Below are positions 44,592 through 55,700 of a stretch of 64,000 nucleotides of DNA, one piece after another. The stretch comes from Blepharisma japonicum (taxonomy: Eukaryota; Ciliophora; Heterotrichea; Heterotrichida; Blepharismidae): contig CATKHK010000020.1 of assembly GCA_949751835.1 (NCBI GenBank), positions 186,001-250,000 on the forward strand. Reading direction: 5' to 3'. Made by a program: the position numbers and the translations under genes. Numbering within the stretch: position 1 is the stretch's first letter; each line of letters begins with the position of its first letter. The notes below the pieces were generated by a model. That model was not told where the DNA came from. It saw nothing but the letters and a program-made list of their open reading frames with translations, and made no database searches.

Positions 44592-46676
44592 ATGGGAAAC
44601 ACTCTAGGAGATATGGTTAAGCAAGAGTCCAAAGAGCTTCAATGAAATCTCTTACAGTCTGATGCATTTTATTTAGAATTAACTGGTAATGCTTTTCAAG
44701 ACAGGACTTCCCAAGGCATCTGCAAATCAGTCATAAAAAACAGCCAAAAAATAGAATGGATATGACAGACAATGCAAAAAATTACACAATCTTGGGATAA
44801 CCCAAATCTCGTCATAAACTTAATGCTGATGCTAAGGCATTTCTTTTTGTTTGTATTTTCTGAAGGCATTCCTTATCAATTTCTATATCATCACAGAGCT
44901 GAAAGCCACGTGGAAAACCATGATTCCTCATTTCATAGACTAGTTCCTTGTCATCTTTCGTATAAAGGGGAAGCTAGGACTATCTATATCAGTGTTCCAC
45001 AATCTTTAACATACGAAAAACAAAAAGAGCAATCCTATTTGATCGATACAATTAAATCGAACTTCCCACAAGTAAATGACCATGTAATAAGAACAAATGA
45101 GAGAATTTATATGGTAGACGATGATGGGAGGAATGTTGATATTGATGATATCTATAAGCATTATAACGCAGAGACATCTGAAGATGTGCTGAGTGACCCA
45201 TTTAAAAAAAGCACAAGAATATACTCAATTTTTAAGGCGAATATCAATACAACTGAATGTGATATGGATTCCCCTTTGAGTATTTTTTTAAAAGAGCTTA
45301 TTGAAAATTTAGCAAATTCAGATACAGATAAAGAAATTCACAAAATGCAAACTGGAATAAATTTGCTTTTAATCCTTTTGTCAAGCCAACTTTATTATGT
45401 TGAAAAGCCAATCAGCAAATTAAGATATTCTTCATTTAAACCTTCTCCTGTGGTTGATATTCTTATGAATCAGCCTATTGAAATAAGTCAACAATTTATA
45501 TGGAAACTCTTAGAAATTTCACTAAAATACTGAAAACAGGAGGCGCCTAAGCCTGGGTACCTTTCAGTATTATGAAATAACAATATGAAGAAGTTGAGAA
45601 TGGATGAAAGTGTATTTATAGCACCAAGACAAGCTTTATCTTTATTTTTGTTTCTTCAAAGCTATCATCGCACCAAAAACCCATTCTTAATGAGAAATTG
45701 GGAAATTTCGTGAAATGAGATAGGCAGGCTGGCTTCTGAGTAAGAAATATTTAGGCAAATAGAAAACCCAATGATTCTTTTATTGCTTTACAACTTATCT
45801 GCGCATAATCCCAGCTTTCAAACCTATTTGCTTTCCCTTACAGAGCCTGAAAGATTTTTAGAGCCTATGGCATGCTATTTGTACTCCGCTCCTAAAGATT
45901 GCTTTAGACTTTATTTAACTTTGATTACAATACACAGGCTTGCAAATGATAGAAACTTCATCAAATTCATCAATAATGATGTGATTCTTCAGCAAATTCC
46001 TTGGCTTAATGATTTTCATATAGATACGATAAGCTTAGGATCACTGCTTTATCTAGGATTAATAAAAATTTATAGGGAAAATATCCGTGGCACAAAAGAT
46101 GAATATTTACATGTCATTTCTTCCTCGTGCTTGTTTATTCTTGCAGAGTTTTCAGTGAATCTCCATGAAATTCCAAGCATGGAGCTGCTAAATATCATAA
46201 AAGCTCTAGTAGTGAAGCATAATAAATTAATCGCTGCTGAAACGCCAGCTTCTGAAATAGATGCAAATAGAGACCTTATATATCTCTCAATTGATATTTT
46301 GACGAAAATTTTGTTTTCAACTTATACCACAAATTCTTATTTATTATACGCAATTCTCCATCATTCAGAATTATTTACTAAGCTTAAAGAGTCAGATCTT
46401 TTATCAACAAATATTGAAATTATCAATGAAATAATTAGCTACTTGTTGGCTCATATAGAAACTGAAAACATAATGGAAGGTATCAATACTTATTGTAAGA
46501 CCTTTAAATTTAGCAAGGCTCCTGAATATTTGATTTTTAAGGATATCACAAGCATTCAGTTCTTTGAAGAAGGGAGAAGATGGGAAGAATGCATAATCCC
46601 GTATATTTGGGCTGAAACGGTGAATGGACTCATAACCTTGCCAAATATGGAAAAGATATTGCTTTTTAAAGTATAA
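44592..46676 (+). CDS. DYM: Dymeclin, one intron
   Basis: The protein is 689 aa (human DYM 669 aa) with five UGA codons as Trp and a 15-nt intron at 45740-45754 (GTAAGAAATATTTAG). The N-terminus MGNTLGD is the myristoylation signal also seen in the Dymeclin/HID1 family. The C-terminal half matches dymeclin closely: ISLGSLLYLGLIKIYRENIR, TKDEYLHVISSSCLFILAEF, ALVVKHNKLI, LLYAILHHSELF, and the closing WEECIIPYIWAE. Dymeclin is a peripheral Golgi protein needed for Golgi organisation and secretion. The match in motif order over the whole length makes this secure. Confidence 0.93.
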
Positions 46677-46981
46677 GTTAGTTTTAAATAAAAGAATTAA
46701 AATTCAGCTTCTTTAAACTTATTATTAGTAATAATATATATAATATGTAAATGTAGTAATTTTGAGATTGTAATTTTTTGGGTAAATTAATAAATATAAT
46801 ATCTTAAGATTTTGCTTGCATTCATCTTATACATAAAATTTCCAGATAAGCAGCTGTCTCTCACTCTTAGACTTGCAAATCTAAAAACTTATTTAATATT
46901 AACACTTATTATGATATAATTTCAGTTCAAAGTAAAATTTTAAAAACTTAATATTATTAATAAAAATAAAGTTTAACAAAG
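46677..46981. other. AT-rich gap
   Basis: About 300 bp without a gene. A tRNA-like stem near 46866 (TTAGA...TCTAA) lacks D and T arms and was rejected. Confidence 0.45.
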
Positions 46982-48105
46982 ATGATGAGCATATCTTATC
47001 AAACAATACAAAATCTTGAGAATTATCTAAGCACCATCCGAATTAGGCTTCCTCTAAGTGAAGTTAATGAGTTCATTGAATTAAAAAATGCTATGGAATC
47101 GATAAATTCTAATGATTACACTAGGGATCTCATTGAAAAAGTTGGCAAAATTACAGAGTGTCAAATAATTTATGCACGGCAAGCAAAAGCCTTTTATATC
47201 TTTTGATAAACGGATTTTACGAGGAGGATTTGTAGGGTGTCTAGGTTCTAGAAGGTGACATCTACAACTTGAAATTACAGAAAGGAAGCTGTTCGTGAAA
47301 ACATTTTTTATGACAGCTCACAGAGGGTTTAATTATTTTAAAATCAGAGAAAGTTATTGAAGAAAAATAGACTCAAGATTTACTATAAGATCGCAAGTTC
47401 AGTTTGAATTTGATGTTAGAGGTATTAAACATTTATTAGCTACTGTTGATCTTTTTTATCTTAGAGCTATCTCAATATCAGAATCAGTATATAAACTTAC
47501 GAAAGCAACCCTAAAATCTCGCCCTTCTATTCTGGCAATGATTATTCACTCATAAATGTTCAAGAACAGTGAAATAGAATTAAGGAAAAAAATAAAGAAA
47601 TTTTACCAAACTGAAGACAGGACCAAAAGATTTTTATATTTGAAAGAAAGTTTAGAGAGCCTGCATTTAAAATGCTTTCAGCAATTGATGGAAGGATCTA
47701 TGTGGACAATATAACGCTAAATGAAAATGATTTTATATGAGCATATAGCTTAGCTTACAAGTGTCAACATATTTTTTCGAGGGAGCAAGAAACCCCGTAT
47801 TCACCAATTGAAATAGCTGAAAATCCTGAAATTTCGAATTATCTTGCCAACCTAAATAGTGGAATACCAATGGAAAGTGGGCATTTGTACTGGGGTATTT
47901 TATTTAGCAAAGCTGGAAGATCATGGCTTATGTAGAAAATGTTAGTCAACCTAATTTTTGAAACTACCTTAGTAGTGAATTTCCAATTGTTTTAGAAGAG
48001 ACCTGAAGAAATCTTGTAGATTTCAATTTAAATGCATTCATGCCATATAGCTTGGATCAATTGAGTGATCTCGATCCTCTAAAATTATTGCCCTGTATAA
48101 TGTAA
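46982..48105 (+). pseudogene. Decayed protein gene, family unknown
   Basis: Coding-like sequence begins with a good ATG (MMSISYQTIQNLENYLSTIR) and stays open for about 75 codons to a TAA near 47206. It then continues only by changing frame: LEITERKLFVKTFFMTAHRG to a TAA near 47554, then MFKNSEIELRKKIKKFY, another frame with NITLNENDFIWAYSLAYKC and PYSPIEIAENPEISNYLANL to a TAG near 47935, and a last frame NYLSSEFPIVLEETWRNLVD ending at 48105. At least three frame changes and several TAA/TAG stops are present, and no 15/16-nt intron fits them. UGA still reads as Trp inside the pieces. It looks like a relaxed former gene of about 360 aa. I do not recognise the family. Confidence 0.8.
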
Positions 48106-48565
48106 TTGTAAAAAATAATTAATTGAATTTGAATTTTAAAATATATTATTAAAATATAACATTAATCAAGATCCTATTAATAGCCTGCAAATGTTTACAA
48201 TAATTAACTAATTTGTTTTGATAATAAAATCGATATATGTAGATATATTTTTAAGTTTTGTTGTCTATTATTTATTGCAAATCTTTGAGGCTCATTTTAA
48301 TAAAATATCATAAGTGGAATATAGATCTCACACAATAAAAGTAAGTCTTTAAATCTTAGAAGATTGCATATATACTTCACATGGTCTGAAATATAAGGGA
48401 AAAGTAAATTTTATACCTATATCACTCCAATAGTTTAAAATATCCTAATCACAAAAATTAAATTAAATTTTTTAATTATCTAAATAATCCTAATATAAAA
48501 AGCGACCTTGAAAATGCGATTTATTCACCAGGCCATAAATTCATCCAGCTTTATACAAATAATTA
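48106..48565. other. AT-rich gap
   Basis: About 460 bp between the decayed gene and the PX gene. Nothing is recognised. Confidence 0.45.
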
Positions 48566-48943
48566 ATGGAAATCAGTATTCCAAACTTTAGAGAAGTCAA
48601 AGAAGGACCGAAAACTTATATCATCTACACGATTCAAGTGGCATTTGGAGGTTGGCAGAATACTTTAGAGAAAAGATATTCTGAACTTTTAGAACTTCAT
48701 CAGGTCATGAAGCTTATGAGAAGAGTTTTAAGTGCTCCGCTTCCTCATTTTCCCGGACAGCTGATATGGAAGCAAGTTTTCAAAAAATTAAAACCTGAAG
48801 AGGTGACCAAAAGAAGGGAAGACTTAGAACGATACTTGCAGGAACTCTCCAGAACTGACTGTGCGACAAATAGCCAGTATTTTATGGAATTCATAGGTAT
48901 GCCTCAGCGAGTCAGAAGTGAATGGATAATCGGAACACACTAA
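48566..48943 (+). CDS. Single PX-domain protein
   Basis: The protein is 125 aa and is essentially one phox-homology domain. Features are MEISIPNFREVKEGPKTYII (strand 1), the phosphoinositide-contacting Arg in EKRYSELLELH, the proline loop APLPHFPGQLIW, and the C-terminal helix RREDLERYLQELSR. PX domains bind phosphatidylinositol 3-phosphate and related lipids on endosomes. SNX3-like proteins are of similar size. No BAR or other domain is attached. It is a single exon ending in TAA. Confidence 0.92.
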   Translation: MEISIPNFREVKEGPKTYIIYTIQVAFGGWQNTLEKRYSELLELHQVMKLMRRVLSAPLPHFPGQLIWKQVFKKLKPEEVTKRREDLERYLQELSRTDCATNSQYFMEFIGMPQRVRSEWIIGTH

Positions 48944-49734
48944 GGTGAGTTGGGAATTATTTGTTCAAAACTCAAGGTATAAAGAATTAACCATAACTAT
49001 TTTTAGTAAGTGGTGGCTTAAGAATTAACTATTTAAATTAGTTAGATTCAGATAAAGTTAGAATGAGGAGTAGTGCAATATTTTGAAAGCAGGATAGGAA
49101 GTATTTGGATTGAATTAGGTGCCATGATCTGTTTAATGGAATCTTGGGGAAATGCTTTTAGCAAGGTTTATGATTACGTTTCAGATCACCATTTTATTGA
49201 GTTCATTAAATCCATATATTATGATACAAATGATTCATATTTAAAAGTAAATTTTTGATATTTGCAAATTTTTCATAATTTTTAAAACACTCTGTTTTCT
49301 TGATACTCACATGAAAAGACCTAATCTTTCCAATTCAAATGCAAAAAAATTTTTAATTTATGACAGAAATTGAGATATCTGCTCAATACACTATAATTAC
49401 ATACTTATATTTTGATGATTGAAAATAATTATAGAAAAATAAATTTAATAATTAGGTTTGACATTTAGATTTTGCTTCATCAGAAAAATAGTAATTTTAT
49501 TAATAGAAACCATATAAAAATAAGTGAAGCATATTTAGTAAAAGGAACGGGAAAAAATTTGCTTGACAATGAGAAATTTATTTGATGAAGTAAGTCAGAT
49601 TATTTTTTCAATAAATTAATTGTATTTCTAAAATTATTAAAAATCATCTAAGAAATATAATTCTCTAATTCGAAAAATGAATTGATAAGTAGATTATAGT
49701 TAAAAATCATGAAATATAAAAAAATTATTATTAA
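48944..49734. other. Gap with a possible gene remnant
   Basis: About 790 bp. A plus-strand open patch at roughly 49073-49290 reads IWIELGAMICLMESWGNAFS and DYVSDHHFIEFIKSIYYD but has no ATG upstream in frame, and an overlapping frame from the ATG near 49062 closes after about 31 codons. It may be a fragment of a lost gene. The rest is AT-rich and empty. Confidence 0.4.
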
Positions 49735-51174
49735 TTATGCCGCAATTTTTTTATCCAAAAAGGAAGAAATTGTGTCTGAAACTACTCCATTTTTGGTTTC
49801 AAGTGCATGCAGTACATCATCTTCTGTAATAATTCTTTTGCTGACCTTTTGGCATAGACTGAATAATTTGGTAAAATGATCTTCTATGTTGACATCAATA
49901 CATAATGAATTTAAATAATGGACACTTCTTATTTGATTATCGCAAATGATGAGCAGGTCTTCTGGCTTATCAAAGAAATCTTGGAGCTTGTGCTGATTAT
50001 TTCGCATAAAAGTTTCAGTTTTGATACATTCTTGTGCAGTGAGTTTTTGTGTTGGGTCTCTTTTAAAGCTATTTTTTGCTTCAATATTATAGTATTGCTC
50101 TGAGTTACAGCATAATTCTTTTTTTTCTTTTTTTATAGTCACTTGTGCATGTTCACTGGTTTGATTCAAGCAATTTGAAAAATCAGGCTCAAAATTTTCT
50201 TTGTCATCTAAATATTTTTTTATCTCTATTGTTTTTTCTTCTATAATAGGCTTTTCAAGCATTTGATAAGTTTTTGTGTTAGCAAAATCAGTTTCTTTTT
50301 TAATTATATTTATTTTTTGTTTATAATTCCTTAAATCAGACAATATTTCAGGATTTGTACAGTGATTTTTAAATTTGCTTGGGCGAACTGTTTTATCTAA
50401 AGGCTTACTTACTAAATTTCTTTGACATTGGCTCATTAATTTTAGCGCTTTTTTGCCTTTTATTTGACTCTCAGGTTTCCTTTTTAACTGATTTTCCAAA
50501 AATCTTGACATGCTTGGTGTTTTTTCATTCTCCAGCGAGCTAGCTTTTTTCTGTGCTTCCAAGCCATTTAAAATATCTTCTACTTCTGAGGGATTTGTTA
50601 GAAGAGGACTTTCTGATTTAATAGGAATTGTTGAAGCTCCATTTTTTATATTTTGAGCAATCATAATCTCAGCTTTGATATTTTCATTCATAATTTTTTC
50701 TGCTGCGATTTTATCTTCTTCGTGCATCACATATTTCCAATGGTATCTCAGGCTTTCACTACTGTGTTTCATCCCTTCTTTTATCATTCCATCCCAGAAT
50801 GATATAACCCCAGTGTTTCCAAACGTTCTCTTTACATAATCAATCATTTTCTCTTCGTCTTCTTTAGTATATTTAGAGCGCTTGCCAGCTTTAGGTTCTT
50901 CTCTTTTTAGTTCATATTTACCTAAATCCAATAATCTGTGAGCTTCTATTGAATCATAGACAAACTTATAAGAATAAACTTTGTATTTTTGAGTACCCAC
51001 AAAAGTATGCCCCAGCTCATAAGGTAAAAGACATATAGAATTTTCTTTGATTTTTTTAAATAGAACTCCTCCGTGCGTTTTGATGATTTTTTTAAGGATT
51101 TTGCTTTCTGGGCATGGATTCATAGAAAATACAAGCTTCCTCTTCCCCTTACCTTTAAAGATTTTATAATTCAT
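49735..51174 (-). CDS. RAP1: Rap1-like protein: BRCT plus Rap1-type Myb domain
   Basis: The protein is 479 aa from the ATG at 51174 (MNYKIFKGKG); the two codons before it are in frame but start with TTG. Residues about 12-88 look like a BRCT domain (LVFSMNPCPESKILKKIIKT, GGVLFK, VYSYKFVYDSIEAHRLLDLG). Residues about 101-152 match the Rap1/TERF2IP Myb domain: KYTKEDEEKMIDYVKRTFGN, SFWDGMIKEGM, SLRYHWKYVM. A long disordered Lys/Glu-rich linker follows, then a small helical C-terminus (ITEDDVLHALETKNGVVSDT) in the place of the Rap1 C-terminal domain. This order is diagnostic of Rap1 telomere proteins, which bind shelterin or duplex telomeric repeats. The C-terminal assignment is the weakest part. 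Confidence 0.72.
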   Translation of the reverse strand: MNYKIFKGKGKRKLVFSMNPCPESKILKKIIKTHGGVLFKKIKENSICLLPYELGHTFVGTQKYKVYSYKFVYDSIEAHRLLDLGKYELKREEPKAGKRSKYTKEDEEKMIDYVKRTFGNTGVISFWDGMIKEGMKHSSESLRYHWKYVMHEEDKIAAEKIMNENIKAEIMIAQNIKNGASTIPIKSESPLLTNPSEVEDILNGLEAQKKASSLENEKTPSMSRFLENQLKRKPESQIKGKKALKLMSQCQRNLVSKPLDKTVRPSKFKNHCTNPEILSDLRNYKQKINIIKKETDFANTKTYQMLEKPIIEEKTIEIKKYLDDKENFEPDFSNCLNQTSEHAQVTIKKEKKELCCNSEQYYNIEAKNSFKRDPTQKLTAQECIKTETFMRNNQHKLQDFFDKPEDLLIICDNQIRSVHYLNSLCIDVNIEDHFTKLFSLCQKVSKRIITEDDVLHALETKNGVVSDTISSFLDKKIAA

Positions 51175-51710
51175 TTTCAAATTTATAATTATGTAGGCAA
51201 TAGGGAAAATGGGCTCTAATTTGTGAGGAGTAAAATAATAAATTAGTTAGAAATGAAATTTTAAATAAATCTACTTTTTATAATTAGAATAATATAGAGC
51301 CTCCTAAACTATAAATTGCTATTATCATCTTCAAAAATAAAATTATAAAGCTATAAATCTCTTAAGTTTTTCGTTTCCAATTATGCAGATAAGAAAATTG
51401 TATTTTTATCAATAAACTGAAATTCAATAATAGTCTATTGGGAATGGATGAGCAATAATCTAGATGACTTCATGTAAATATATTTAAAATTTATCTCATT
51501 TCAATTATGATCTTTCTTTTTTTATGAAATTAAAAACATAATTCTTAATGAATTAAAGCTTATTTATTTAAAATGAAAATTTAAAGAATTAGGCTAGGCT
51601 AAATGTTTACGCTTTGGCAATTTTTAATGAGATATTTTTCAAATTTATTTATCTGCAATACCATGAGAAATATGGATATATTAGAATTTTACTCAATTCT
51701 AATAAAATAA
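51175..51710. other. AT-rich divergent intergenic region
   Basis: About 540 bp between divergent genes with no recognisable feature. Confidence 0.45.
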
Positions 51711-52331
51711 ATGATAGGATGCCTATTTTTATTTTTGACTATCGTTACAAGTCAAACTTTAGTCGAAGATTTATATAAAAAAATTGCGCGAACTAAAGGG
51801 AAAATTACTATTGAGGCGGGAGCAGCGATAGTACACTTAAATGATAATGAACTTGAATTTTTGCTTTATAACTCAGATACAGATTGGCTTATTATGTTTT
51901 ATGATTCACAAGAACCTGAATCGTTTACAGTGAATAATACATGGAATATGGCAGCAAGGCATATAAAACATGAAGGCTACAATGTGACATTTGGAAAAAT
52001 TGATATTCGAAATGATCAAAAATGCTTTATGCGTTTAAGGCTATATAAATATCCTTGCGCAATTTATCTTACAGAAGAACATTACTATCATTTAGGGCTT
52101 GAGTTTCAGATGGATGAAATTCTTTCAGTAATCAGAAATAAAACATATTTGGCATATCCCAAAAAAGAACTGCCACTGTCTATGCGTGGGATTTTAGGAG
52201 TGCTGTCTTATTTTCGTATTGGATACTTTATTGCTGGATTTATTTTGATAGTAGCTTTGACATTAGGAATTTCAAAACTTATTAAAATGAGAAAGAAATC
52301 TAAAGTACAGAGTTCCAGGAAAAATAATTAA
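51711..52331 (+). CDS. Thioredoxin-like single-pass membrane protein lacking CXXC
   Basis: The protein is 206 aa. A signal peptide (MIGCLFLFLTIVTSQT) precedes a thioredoxin-fold domain at about 40-150: NDNELEFLLYNSDTDWLIMF, DSQEPESFTVNNTW in place of the CXXC active site, VTFGKIDIRNDQKCFMRLRL, and the cis-Pro loop LYKYPCAIYL. A transmembrane helix follows at about 172-192 (IGYFIAGFILIVALTLGISK) with a basic cytosolic tail (KMRKKSKVQSSRKNN). The layout is that of TMX-type PDI relatives in the ER, but without redox cysteines. A chaperone or binding role is more likely than oxidoreduction. Confidence 0.88.
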   Translation: MIGCLFLFLTIVTSQTLVEDLYKKIARTKGKITIEAGAAIVHLNDNELEFLLYNSDTDWLIMFYDSQEPESFTVNNTWNMAARHIKHEGYNVTFGKIDIRNDQKCFMRLRLYKYPCAIYLTEEHYYHLGLEFQMDEILSVIRNKTYLAYPKKELPLSMRGILGVLSYFRIGYFIAGFILIVALTLGISKLIKMRKKSKVQSSRKNN

Positions 52332-52716
52332 ATAATTATTTAAAAAGCATATGAAGCTAAAATGAAATTATGTAATGAGATATAGTTTATGATTATAAAA
52401 AAATAGATAAATGGTGAATGAAAAATCAAACTAAAAAGCTTAAGAGAAATGCATGCAATATTTCTTTAACTTAATCTTTCTTCATAATCACATCATTTTT
52501 GATGCAAATTAATTCACATTTTAATTATCAAGCAGCTAATAAAACTAATAATATTTGCCCAAGCATTTTTATTGAGTAGCTCAATTTTCCAAGAATGCAG
52601 CTTTTCATGAAACTCCCAGTCATAATTTTAATATCAACGCAAATTCTTCCATTAATTAATTTTATTCAATCGTCATATAGATGTCAAGATTTAGTGCTAA
52701 ATAGGTGTTAATAAAA
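52332..52716. other. AT-rich gap
   Basis: About 385 bp with no recognisable gene, RNA or repeat. Confidence 0.45.
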
Positions 52717-55700
52717 ATGTTTAACAAAAAGAAAGACGACCTACTGGAAGATATAGAATCTTCCAACGCAATAGCACAAGAAATTTCGTTAGATGGGCTT
52801 AAACTATCAATTTTAAAATTTCTCGAGAAAGTTTTTAAAGTAAAATACCACAACAAAATGAACTACAGAAACCAATTATTCTTTGAGATAACTACAAATA
52901 TTGTTATAACAATTCAAATGATCTCTCTTATTTGATATCCTGATATGAATATCAAGCACTGAAATAAATACAATGGTTTATGAGATTTTGTCAGGTATTT
53001 TAACTTAATTTCTATATGCAGTGAAATTAACGCAATAGTTTTGTGTTATTTTGGGATAATGTTTCTTATAATGTTTTGCATAGCGAGTTTCATATTTGTA
53101 GCTGTTCTTGCCTATTTTAAAAAAGAAGCTCCAAGCATAATACCTGCACTAACCCAACAAATTATAAGTTTTATTAGCACAATTGCATATATTCCTGGGC
53201 TTTTGATATTTTCAATGATTTTTAAGTATTCTTCTTTTAGTTATGCAGAAATAAAAGAATTTAATGGAAATAAGTCAGTAAGCCAATTGGAGTACGGGTT
53301 TATCGGCGCTGCTTTAGGTATAATTTTTGATATTCTATTAATTCTACTAGCTGCTTCACATGAATTACTTACAGCAGACTTAAGGCATGCTTTTGCAGGT
53401 AGGAATATTCGGGCTAGGTCCCATTCTACTATAGATGTAGAAATTCTGCTCTTTTATCCGATTCAAATTTTTTTGTATCTTTTTGTTGGAAATTCTTCTA
53501 CAGTATATTATCAATTATCTTTGTTCATTATTGGTGGGCTATTCACAATACATATATTATATTATCTCCCTTATTACACTCCAGTAGGAAACTCAATTGC
53601 CTCAAGTAGAATGAGTATATTTACCATAACCATAATCTTCTTTTATATTGGCTATGCCTTAGATGATGCAGGAATAATTGCTTTACTTGGTGTATGCTTG
53701 CAGATTTTTATTGCTGGGGGCACCACAATTATAGCCTACTCTAGTTACAATAAAGCTCAAAAAAGAAAAAATGAAATAACCACACAATATGGTTTCGAGT
53801 TAAAAATAAGGCATCTTTTAATGAACAAATCAACAGATAATCGCAAAAGTGTTATTGACAGCTTTACTTATTTCAGCAAGCAAAAAAAATTCATCAGGAG
53901 CAAGCTTTTCGTTATATGAGAAACTTATTACTGCATATTCATCCTAAAAGACGAAAGGCTAGCCAGAATAAAATTTTCAAAAATTATCAGCTATAAGTCA
54001 AGCGTAGAAGCATGAATTCAAGAATTAAGAATCGTAAAATGGTTTGAAGATAATAAATCTAATGTCTTCGCAGAAACCAACTTTTTGGAGTATTTAATTG
54101 AGCTTGATAAGGTTAAAACTCAAGATAAAGGCATGTGTTTCATGCTTTTGAAGCTGTGAAACGAAATTACAGCTCATAAGCCTAGGATAAACTCTCTAAG
54201 AAAATATGTAGCTAAGGTTGCAGAGAATATTTCATATGCGAAAGCCTCTTATAAGAATCTTATAGGAATTCATAAGCATGCTTATGCTTTTGAAATATAT
54301 GGAACTTTTCTACAAGATATTGCTGGCGACTATGAAGAAGGAGGGATTATTTTGAGAAGAATGGATGGACATAAGGACCATGATTTAATGATTGGAGATG
54401 AAAAAAGATTATCAACCTTTAGAGATCGATATGGAATTATGCTAATTTCAGCTAATGAAGAGACCTTTGGAGAAATTACATATTTAAATGAAAAAGCTGC
54501 TCAACTATTGAGCGTCCCTTCTATAGAAGCACTTGGGTCGTCTTTTTCTAATTATATACCTGAAAACTACAGCGGAGTTCATGATAGCTATATGAAGCAC
54601 TTTTCTGAATCCTGCATACACCCTGAAGTTGGCAAGCCAAATGATTTTTTTCTGCAAAACGAGATGGGGTATTTAGTAGAATGCCAAATGATTATCAGAT
54701 ATACAGCTTTTAGTAGCTCTTCTTTTTTCTTGGTTTCTATGAGGCCTAAGAATACCACAAGGCAGATGGCATATTTAACAGAATCCGGAATGATAATAAA
54801 CTACACTCGGTCTTTTCCAAGCCATCTTAATTATGAAAATCGATCTTTAAGGAGCCAATGCATTACAAAGCTAATCCCAACCATAAAAATGTCTGAAATG
54901 AAGCCTTATGAGCCATATCTCATTCATATTCGCACAAAGGAGGTCGCCTTTGTCCATATAACCAAGCAGCTCAAACACTCTGTGATTCATTTATTATTGC
55001 TGATTCACGATGAAAAAGAAATCAAAATTTGAAAAGAAGGGCTTGACCAAGAGCAATTAGACTATTTCAATAAAGATATCGACAATAGTGATATAATAAA
55101 TCCAGCTTATACAGTGCTAAATGCAACAGATACTGTTTTGTATTATGGATCCCATTATAGCGAAAAGAGATTATCATATATCAGAAAATCAATTGATGAA
55201 AATGAAAAAGATGAAGAAGAAACAGATGAGAAAAACCAAACACTTGAATTCACAACTATTGAAGAGAAAAGGGGCAAAGAATTAGATGACGATGAAAAGG
55301 TAAATACAGATGGGTATCAACCCAATAATATCTCTATTAATATACATCGTAATTGAAATTCAGATCATATTAAAAAAGTTGTCGAAGATGCGTTAAGAAA
55401 AATTATAATATTTCAATGAGTTTTATTTGCTACGGTAAATTTAAAATAGGTCATTGCTGTAATTTGCACAAATATTGGAATTGTTGCTTACATGTATGAA
55501 GAAATAAACCATACTGGATCCCTTAAAACTTTTGAAAACCTTGGAGAAATCGCTTATAACTTAGGTGTTACTGCCAATTTTGCAAGCTTATTAGAGTTTG
55601 GCTTGGTATCTGGAAAATCCAATGTCACTGAAAATAAAGAAAGGCTGACGAACTCCATTGATGAGCTACGAGATTTAGAAAATACAATACTTGATGATTA

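Noticed and set aside
46841-46900. tRNA-like stem-loop
   Set aside because: The anticodon-like stem has an eight-base loop and there is no D arm, T loop or acceptor pairing.
49062-49290. Small gene after the PX protein
   Set aside because: The best frame has no ATG and the ATG frame closes after about 31 codons; treated as a possible remnant.
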